A stretch of 64,000 bases of DNA, from NCBI GenBank assembly GCA_035373625.1, contig DAOSNS010000005.1, positions 1 to 64,000 on the forward strand. The letters are read 5' to 3'. Position 1 is the stretch's first letter, and every line of letters begins with the position of its first letter. This document shows positions 59,536-64,000 of the stretch, in pieces. The notes below the pieces were generated by a model, which did no database searches, had not been told where the DNA came from, and saw only the letters and a program-made list of their open reading frames with translations. The stretch is from DSWT01 sp035373625 (GTDB taxonomy: Bacteria > Chloroflexota > Anaerolineae > B4-G1 > SLSP01). The translations under genes and the position numbers were made by a program.

Positions 59536-60953
59536 TCGAAAAGCTTACGGGTCAGCGATGGAACTTGCCGCGTCTGCGCCTGTCATGGATCATTGTCGCG
59601 CTCGCGCTTGCCGGCGCAGCCTATCTGGGAACGCGCCCTTCATCTCGCCGGCTTATCCTACTGGGAGCGCTCGGCGGTGGCTGGCTTTTGTTGCAACACC
59701 CGGACATCAGCCCGTTTGTGCTCATCATGGCGGCCTTGTTTGTGCCCATCGAATTTAAAACCGGAACGGAGGTGACCCTCAATTCGGTCACTCTGGCCGT
59801 GCCGGTGTTTTTTGGGATGTGGATATTCCATAGTATCCAGCAGCACCGGATGCGCTGGTCAGGTTCACGGGTTGATCGCCCGCTGCTGCTGTTCCTCCTG
59901 GCCGGGTTATTGTCGCTGCTGGTCGGCAACGTTTTATGGGATCCGGCCATACCGCGTCCTTCCGGTTTCACAATGGTACAGCTAGGGCAGTGGGCCATTT
60001 TTGCATTTTCCGCGCTGGCCTTCTGGTTGCCGGCCCAGGTGCTGTGCAGTGAAAATGGACTCCACCGCCTGACCTTCCTCTTTCTGGGCGTAGGAGGGGG
60101 TGTAGCGCTGGCCATCGCGGTGTTTGGCGTAGGGTATGTCATTGGACCTGTCACAACCCTGGCCCCTTTCCGAACCCCGTTCTGGGTCGTGCTGACCGGG
60201 TTGGCCGGCGGGCAAATTCTGTTCAATCCGTCCCTCACCAACAAATGGCGGGGGTTCCTGATCCTCGTCATGCTCGCGGTGCTGCATTACGCGTTCATCG
60301 CCCAACGCGAAGCGGTTTCCAACTGGGTGGGAGTATTGGCCGTCCTAGGGGTGCTCGTGTGGCTGCGCTTTCCCCGCCTGCGGGGATGGATCGTCGGCGG
60401 CGTCATGGCGATGGCCCTGTTGGGCATCCTTTTTCCCACGTTGTACAATTTCGCCGGCGGCGACGACGAGTGGATCGTCAGCGGCGGTTCGCGGCTGGCG
60501 CTCATTCAACGGGTGATCGAAGTCACATTGAGAAATCCAATCACCGGCCTGGGACCAGCCGCCTACCGCCCCTACACGGCGAACCAGCCCCTAGTATACA
60601 ATCAAGCGATCTGGCTCACTCCCAAGGTCAACTCCCACAACAACTACGTAGATATCTTCGCCCACACCGGTTTGCTGGGCCTGGCCCTTTTTCTCTGGTT
60701 TCTAGGTGAGTTGGGTTGGCTTGGCTGGCAGTTGAGCGCCCTGCATCGGAGTGGCTTTGTGGGAGGGTATGTCAACGGTATGTTCGCCGCGTGGGTGGGG
60801 AGCCTGGTCATCATGCTACTGCTCGATTGGATGCTGCCGTTCGTGTATAACGTGGGATTCCCCGGCTTTCAGGCCAGCCTGCTGGTGTGGCTCTTCCTGG
60901 GTGGGCTGGTCGCAATAGAGCAGTTGGACAAAAACCAACGTTCAAACGTGTAA
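59532..60953 (+). CDS. O-antigen ligase/polymerase-like membrane protein
   Basis: Encodes 473 residues with about twelve membrane segments. The periplasmic-loop signature of Wzy/WaaL proteins is 'VTLRNPITGLGPAAYRPY' and 'NSHNNYVDIFAHTGLLGLAL' (conserved His). It would ligate or polymerise lipid-linked glycans outside the cytoplasmic membrane. It starts on the ATGA overlap with the GT2 gene. Second such protein in the window after 24730; it lacks the TPR tail of the first. Confidence 0.88.
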   Translation: MIEKLTGQRWNLPRLRLSWIIVALALAGAAYLGTRPSSRRLILLGALGGGWLLLQHPDISPFVLIMAALFVPIEFKTGTEVTLNSVTLAVPVFFGMWIFHSIQQHRMRWSGSRVDRPLLLFLLAGLLSLLVGNVLWDPAIPRPSGFTMVQLGQWAIFAFSALAFWLPAQVLCSENGLHRLTFLFLGVGGGVALAIAVFGVGYVIGPVTTLAPFRTPFWVVLTGLAGGQILFNPSLTNKWRGFLILVMLAVLHYAFIAQREAVSNWVGVLAVLGVLVWLRFPRLRGWIVGGVMAMALLGILFPTLYNFAGGDDEWIVSGGSRLALIQRVIEVTLRNPITGLGPAAYRPYTANQPLVYNQAIWLTPKVNSHNNYVDIFAHTGLLGLALFLWFLGELGWLGWQLSALHRSGFVGGYVNGMFAAWVGSLVIMLLLDWMLPFVYNVGFPGFQASLLVWLFLGGLVAIEQLDKNQRSNV

Positions 60954-60989
60954 ACGTTCAAACGGTCGCTTTCATAAGGAGAAAATTCG

Positions 60990-61976
60990 ATGCCAAAAGC
61001 TCTCGTCACCGGCGCTGCCGGTTTTATCGGTTCGCACGTAGCGCGTCATCTGCTTGATGCGGGTATGGACGTGACGGCTTTGGATGATCTCAGCGGCGGC
61101 TTTGTGGACAATGTTCCTGCCGGGGCCGAATGGGTCCAGATGTCTGTCACAGATTACGAGAGCTTGCAAGCACTCTTCGAAACCAAAACGTTCGATTACG
61201 TCTTTCATCTGGCTGCCTACGCCGCCGAAGGGCTGAGTCCCTTTATCCGGCGCTACAACTACACCACCAATCTGCTCGGTTCGGTCAACTTGATCAACCT
61301 GAGCGTGTTGCACAGCATCAAGTGCTTTGTGTTCACTTCTTCCATCGCCGTCTATGGTGCTAACCAGACGCCGATGACCGAAGACCTGATCCCCCACCCG
61401 GAAGACCCTTACGGCATCTCCAAATACGCGGTCGAGCTAGACCTGGCGGCGGCGCACCGCCAATTCGGCCTGGACTACATCATCTTCCGGCCTCACAACG
61501 TCTATGGCGAACATCAAAACATCGGCGACAAATATCGCAATGTTATCGGCATCTTTATGAACCAGGTCTTGCAGGGCAAAGCCTTGACCATCTTTGGCGA
61601 TGGAGAGCAAATGCGGGCTTTCTCCTACATCGATGACGTCGCGCCGGTCATCGCGCGCTCGGTGTTGGCGCCGGAGGCATACAACGAGGTTTTCAACGTC
61701 GGCGGCGACCAGCCCTATACGGTCAATGAACTGGCGCACACGGTCTGTGAGGTGATGGGGGTCGAGCCGAATATCACCTACCTGCCGGCGCGCAATGAGG
61801 TCAAGCACGCCTTCGCCGCCCACGACAAGGCGCGGCAGTTCTTCGATGCGCCGCCGCCCACCCCCCTGTGCGAGGGCGTCGCTCGCATGGCGGCGTGGGT
61901 GCGCCGGGTGGGCAGCCGCCGCACGCGGGATTTCGAGCATATCGAAATCCCCTTTGGCCTGCCGCAAGGATGGTAA
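60990..61976 (+). CDS. NAD-dependent UDP-glucose-4-epimerase-like SDR
   Basis: Encodes 328 residues. 'KALVTGAAGFIGSHVARHLL' binds NAD; 'FTSSIAVYG' and Tyr141-x3-Lys145 in 'EDPYGISKYAVE' form the catalytic set. 'FRPHNVYGEHQNIGDKYRN' is a typical GalE-like substrate segment. It probably interconverts C4 epimers of UDP-hexoses. taaggag precedes the ATG. Located between the ligase and the last glycosyltransferase. Confidence 0.9.
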   Translation: MPKALVTGAAGFIGSHVARHLLDAGMDVTALDDLSGGFVDNVPAGAEWVQMSVTDYESLQALFETKTFDYVFHLAAYAAEGLSPFIRRYNYTTNLLGSVNLINLSVLHSIKCFVFTSSIAVYGANQTPMTEDLIPHPEDPYGISKYAVELDLAAAHRQFGLDYIIFRPHNVYGEHQNIGDKYRNVIGIFMNQVLQGKALTIFGDGEQMRAFSYIDDVAPVIARSVLAPEAYNEVFNVGGDQPYTVNELAHTVCEVMGVEPNITYLPARNEVKHAFAAHDKARQFFDAPPPTPLCEGVARMAAWVRRVGSRRTRDFEHIEIPFGLPQGW

Positions 61977-61983
61977 CACCATA

Positions 61984-62919
61984 ATGTCTGTCATGCCGGT
62001 TGGTGACATCCCAGATCTCACCGTTTCTCTTATAAGCAGCGACAATCTCAAGTTACTGTTGCCATGTTTGCGTTCCGTTTTCGAGGCGACACATCACATC
62101 ACGCTCGAAGTTTATCTGGTCGATAACGCTTCAACAACGCCGTTAGCATCCGTGATCGAAAAAGAGTTTCCCCAAGTGCAGATGCTGCGTAACGAACAAC
62201 GTCTGGGTTTTTCCTCAAACAACAACATGGTGCTTAAACGTGGTCACGGCCGTTACCTGATGCTCTTGAACGATGATACCCTGGTATTGGATGGGGCATT
62301 GGATACATTGGTACAGTTTATGGACAAAACGCCGCAGGCCGGGGCTGTGGGCAGCTTTCTGCAAAACCCCGACGGCAGCTTTCAGCCCGCCTTCGCGCGC
62401 TTCCCGCATCCATTGGTGGAAGCTATGTGGGCCTCTACCAATTGGTCTTATCAGCATAAAATAAAGACGTCAGCGCCCTTTGAAGTGGATAGCGTCTGTG
62501 GTGCGGCCATGCTGGTGCGGCGCGAGGTTCTCGACCAAGTAGGAGGATTAGATCCTGCATTTGATCCTATCTATTCTGAAGAGGTAGATTGGTGCTACCG
62601 CATCAAACAAGCGGGATGGCGCATTTTCACCGTACCGCAAGCGCAGATCATCCACTACGGCAGTTACACCATGAACCGGGTCGTTCCGCAGAAATATGAG
62701 CTGCTCCTGTCTCATAAATTCTATTTCTTTCGCAAGCACAAAGGCGAAAAGGCGGCTCGGCTCTATCGAAGCGCTCTCTGGCTGACGACATTGCTCAAAG
62801 TGGGATGGTGGGCTACATCGGGTCTGGTGCGTCCCGGTTGCGAACACTGCAAGGAAAAGCTGCATCTACACCGTTATCTGCTCAAGCGTATTTCCTCATT
62901 CCAAAACCGCTGTGAATAG
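61984..62919 (+). CDS. Glycosyltransferase family 2 (rhamnosyltransferase/WbbL-like)
   Basis: Encodes 311 residues. 'TVSLISSDNLKLLLPCLRSV', 'YLVDNASTTPLASVI', 'GFSSNNNMVLKRGHGRYLML' and 'LNDDTLVLDGAL' (Asn-Asp-Asp) together with 'SEEVDWCYRIKQAGWRIFTV' are typical of WbbL-like rhamnosyltransferases. The start at 61984 lies 7 bp after the epimerase stop. Confidence 0.88.
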   Translation: MSVMPVGDIPDLTVSLISSDNLKLLLPCLRSVFEATHHITLEVYLVDNASTTPLASVIEKEFPQVQMLRNEQRLGFSSNNNMVLKRGHGRYLMLLNDDTLVLDGALDTLVQFMDKTPQAGAVGSFLQNPDGSFQPAFARFPHPLVEAMWASTNWSYQHKIKTSAPFEVDSVCGAAMLVRREVLDQVGGLDPAFDPIYSEEVDWCYRIKQAGWRIFTVPQAQIIHYGSYTMNRVVPQKYELLLSHKFYFFRKHKGEKAARLYRSALWLTTLLKVGWWATSGLVRPGCEHCKEKLHLHRYLLKRISSFQNRCE

Positions 62920-62935
62920 CCATTTATAATTAAGC

Positions 62936-63697
62936 ATGAACCTCAGACAACGCCAACATCTCGAAAAACAATACCACGAATCAGACGACAAAGCCCGTGA
63001 CGACAACACTCTGATAACGCGAGTCTATGCTTCCGGCGTTTTTGATGAAGCGGAGAACTATCATCTTGAGGCTTTAGGCGATATTCGCGGGCTGCACGTC
63101 CTGGATTACGGCTGCGGAGGCGGGTGGAGCACGGCCAAACTCAAAACTCGTGGCGCGCGGGTGACAGGGTTTGACATTTCATCAACCCGCCTGCGCGAAG
63201 CGCAAGCACATCTGGCGAAACTTGATGGCTCGCCGGTGACATTGCTGGAATGTGAGGCGGAATCTCTGCCCTTCGCCGATGCCACGTTCGACGTCATCTT
63301 TGGCAAGCAGATTCTCCATCATTTGGAGCTTGAGGTCGCCATCGCGGAAATTGCTCGCGTCTTGCGTCCGGGCGGCAAAGCCGTGTTTCTTGAGCCGCTG
63401 ATCCATAACCCCCTGCTGGAAGGCTATCGCCGCTTAACGCCGCACCTGCGCAGCCCAACAGAAAAAGCCCTGAGTATGCGCCAGCTTGCGGAAATCGGCG
63501 CGCATTTCAAGCAATGGTCGCACCGGGAGTTTTGTCTATTCAGTATCCTTCCTATCTTGCTCAAGGCCTTGATCCTGCCGAAGTTCGAGGCAGAGCCTCT
63601 GCAAGCCTGGTTACAGAAAGTGGATCGCCAACTGGTCAAGGCTATCCCGTTTTTGGGAAGATACTATTGGGAAACGGTGATTGTCCTGGAAAAATAA
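62936..63697 (+). CDS. Class I SAM-dependent methyltransferase
   Basis: Encodes 253 residues of the Methyltransf_11 type: motif I 'LHVLDYGCGGGWSTAKLKTR', acidic 'VTGFDISSTRLREAQ', 'FDVIFGKQILHHLE' and 'VLRPGGKAVFLEPL'. It may methylate the terminal sugar, a frequent chain-termination step in ABC-exported glycans; that role is inferred. Last recognised gene of the operon, 16 bp after the GT2 gene. Confidence 0.87.
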   Translation: MNLRQRQHLEKQYHESDDKARDDNTLITRVYASGVFDEAENYHLEALGDIRGLHVLDYGCGGGWSTAKLKTRGARVTGFDISSTRLREAQAHLAKLDGSPVTLLECEAESLPFADATFDVIFGKQILHHLELEVAIAEIARVLRPGGKAVFLEPLIHNPLLEGYRRLTPHLRSPTEKALSMRQLAEIGAHFKQWSHREFCLFSILPILLKALILPKFEAEPLQAWLQKVDRQLVKAIPFLGRYYWETVIVLEK

Positions 63698-63951
63698 AGG
63701 GCACCAAGCGCCTACCGACGCCTACTCCGCGAACTGCCGTGGTTTTAGCCTTCCCCTTCGTGAAAATTCGTGCCATTCGTGGCAGAAATCTCCTTCCCAC
63801 ACATCCTGTCAAAAATAAAACCTACGCAATGGCTGCACACCCTCAAAAATTTGGCATTTGGCCTAAATCTGATACAATAGAAAAGTACAACCCCAAATCA
63901 CCCAGCCAAACGACTATATTGTAGCTACAACACAAAGGGGAAGATTGGTCT
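63698..63951. other. Intergenic region after the polysaccharide operon
   Basis: Contains a partial copy (D) of the palindromic repeat at 63757-63783 (aattcgtgccattcgtggca) and, further on, a promoter at 63851-63878. A plus-strand reading frame crosses the whole region but is low-complexity and not supported as a gene. Confidence 0.6.
63851..63878 (+). promoter_or_regulatory. Sigma70-type promoter near window end
   Basis: TTGGCA (63851-63856), 16-bp spacer, TACAAT (63873-63878), 74 bp upstream of the ATG at 63952. Confidence 0.6.
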
Positions 63952-63999
63952 ATGAACGATAAAGTGCTTGTCTTGACCGTTCTGGAAAGTCTGACGTGA
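63952..63999 (+). CDS. Short ORF at window edge (15 residues), leader peptide or gene start
   Basis: ATG at 63952 opens MNDKVLVLTVLESLT and meets TGA at 63997-63999. The promoter at 63851 and an aaggggaag Shine-Dalgarno about 9 nt upstream look real. The ORF is either a leader peptide or the beginning of a longer gene broken by a frameshift; sequence beyond the window is needed to tell. Confidence 0.3.
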   Translation: MNDKVLVLTVLESLT

Positions 64000-64000
64000 C

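Noticed and set aside
63514..63924. 136-residue ORF at the operon end
   Set aside because: It starts inside the methyltransferase gene in another frame and then runs through the palindromic repeat and a promoter.
1..64000. tRNA, rRNA or known riboswitch
   Set aside because: No cloverleaf, rRNA core or familiar riboswitch motif was recognised by eye; a covariance-model scan would be needed for certainty.

Overview
The window looks like a chromosomal segment of a Chloroflexota bacterium, probably Anaerolineae-like. The grounds are a mostly GC-rich sequence with AT-richer patches, secreted proteins with long Pro/Thr linkers, DUF11/DNRLRE surface proteins, a C-terminal YLPLV-type tail, a PreP-like M16C peptidase, and abundant short degenerate intergenic repeats. 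No rRNA, tRNA, CRISPR array, transposase or phage gene was recognised. This assignment rests on recognised families only; no database search was possible.

Layout. 1-300: degenerate tandem repeat. 0.3-14 kb: housekeeping and envelope genes. These are two paralogous membrane proteins, a YtxH-like protein, a C26 glutamine amidotransferase, ribosomal protein L19 with its own promoter, a LysM protein, a SanA/YdcF protein, an M16C peptidase, an HD-domain protein, an orphan VapB-like antitoxin, a cellobiose 2-epimerase-like enzyme, and an LCP-family ligase translationally coupled to a PLP aminotransferase. 14.4-20.8 kb (minus strand): three secreted surface proteins, two with DNRLRE domains and one large gingipain-type (C25) protease. 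21-29.3 kb: an acyltransferase, a dolichol-phosphate-mannose-synthase-like glycosyltransferase, a B12-binding radical SAM protein, an O-antigen-ligase-like protein and a sialidase-like membrane-anchored protein.

29.3-63.7 kb: a very large surface-polysaccharide locus, all on the plus strand. It holds two Wzm permeases, one intact Wzt ATPase plus two truncated 5' copies of wzt, a GT39-type mannosyltransferase-like protein, about ten glycosyltransferases, four SAM methyltransferases plus one methyltransferase remnant, four NDP-sugar epimerases, a UDP-sugar dehydrogenase, a DegT aminotransferase, a second O-antigen-ligase-like protein and a second sialidase-like protein. Sugars would be made by the epimerases, dehydrogenase and aminotransferase, assembled on a lipid carrier by the GTs, capped or methylated, and exported by the Wzm/Wzt ABC system.

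The locus shows clear modular assembly. A three-gene cassette (DPGTGS miniprotein, NoeA-like methyltransferase, sulfatase-fold membrane protein) sits between two truncated copies of the wzt 5' end. A GxxExxY protein gene sits between two copies of an imperfect palindromic repeat. A GC-rich block (about 41.55-51.42 kb) has both edges inside genes. These three observations are the best candidates for something undescribed.
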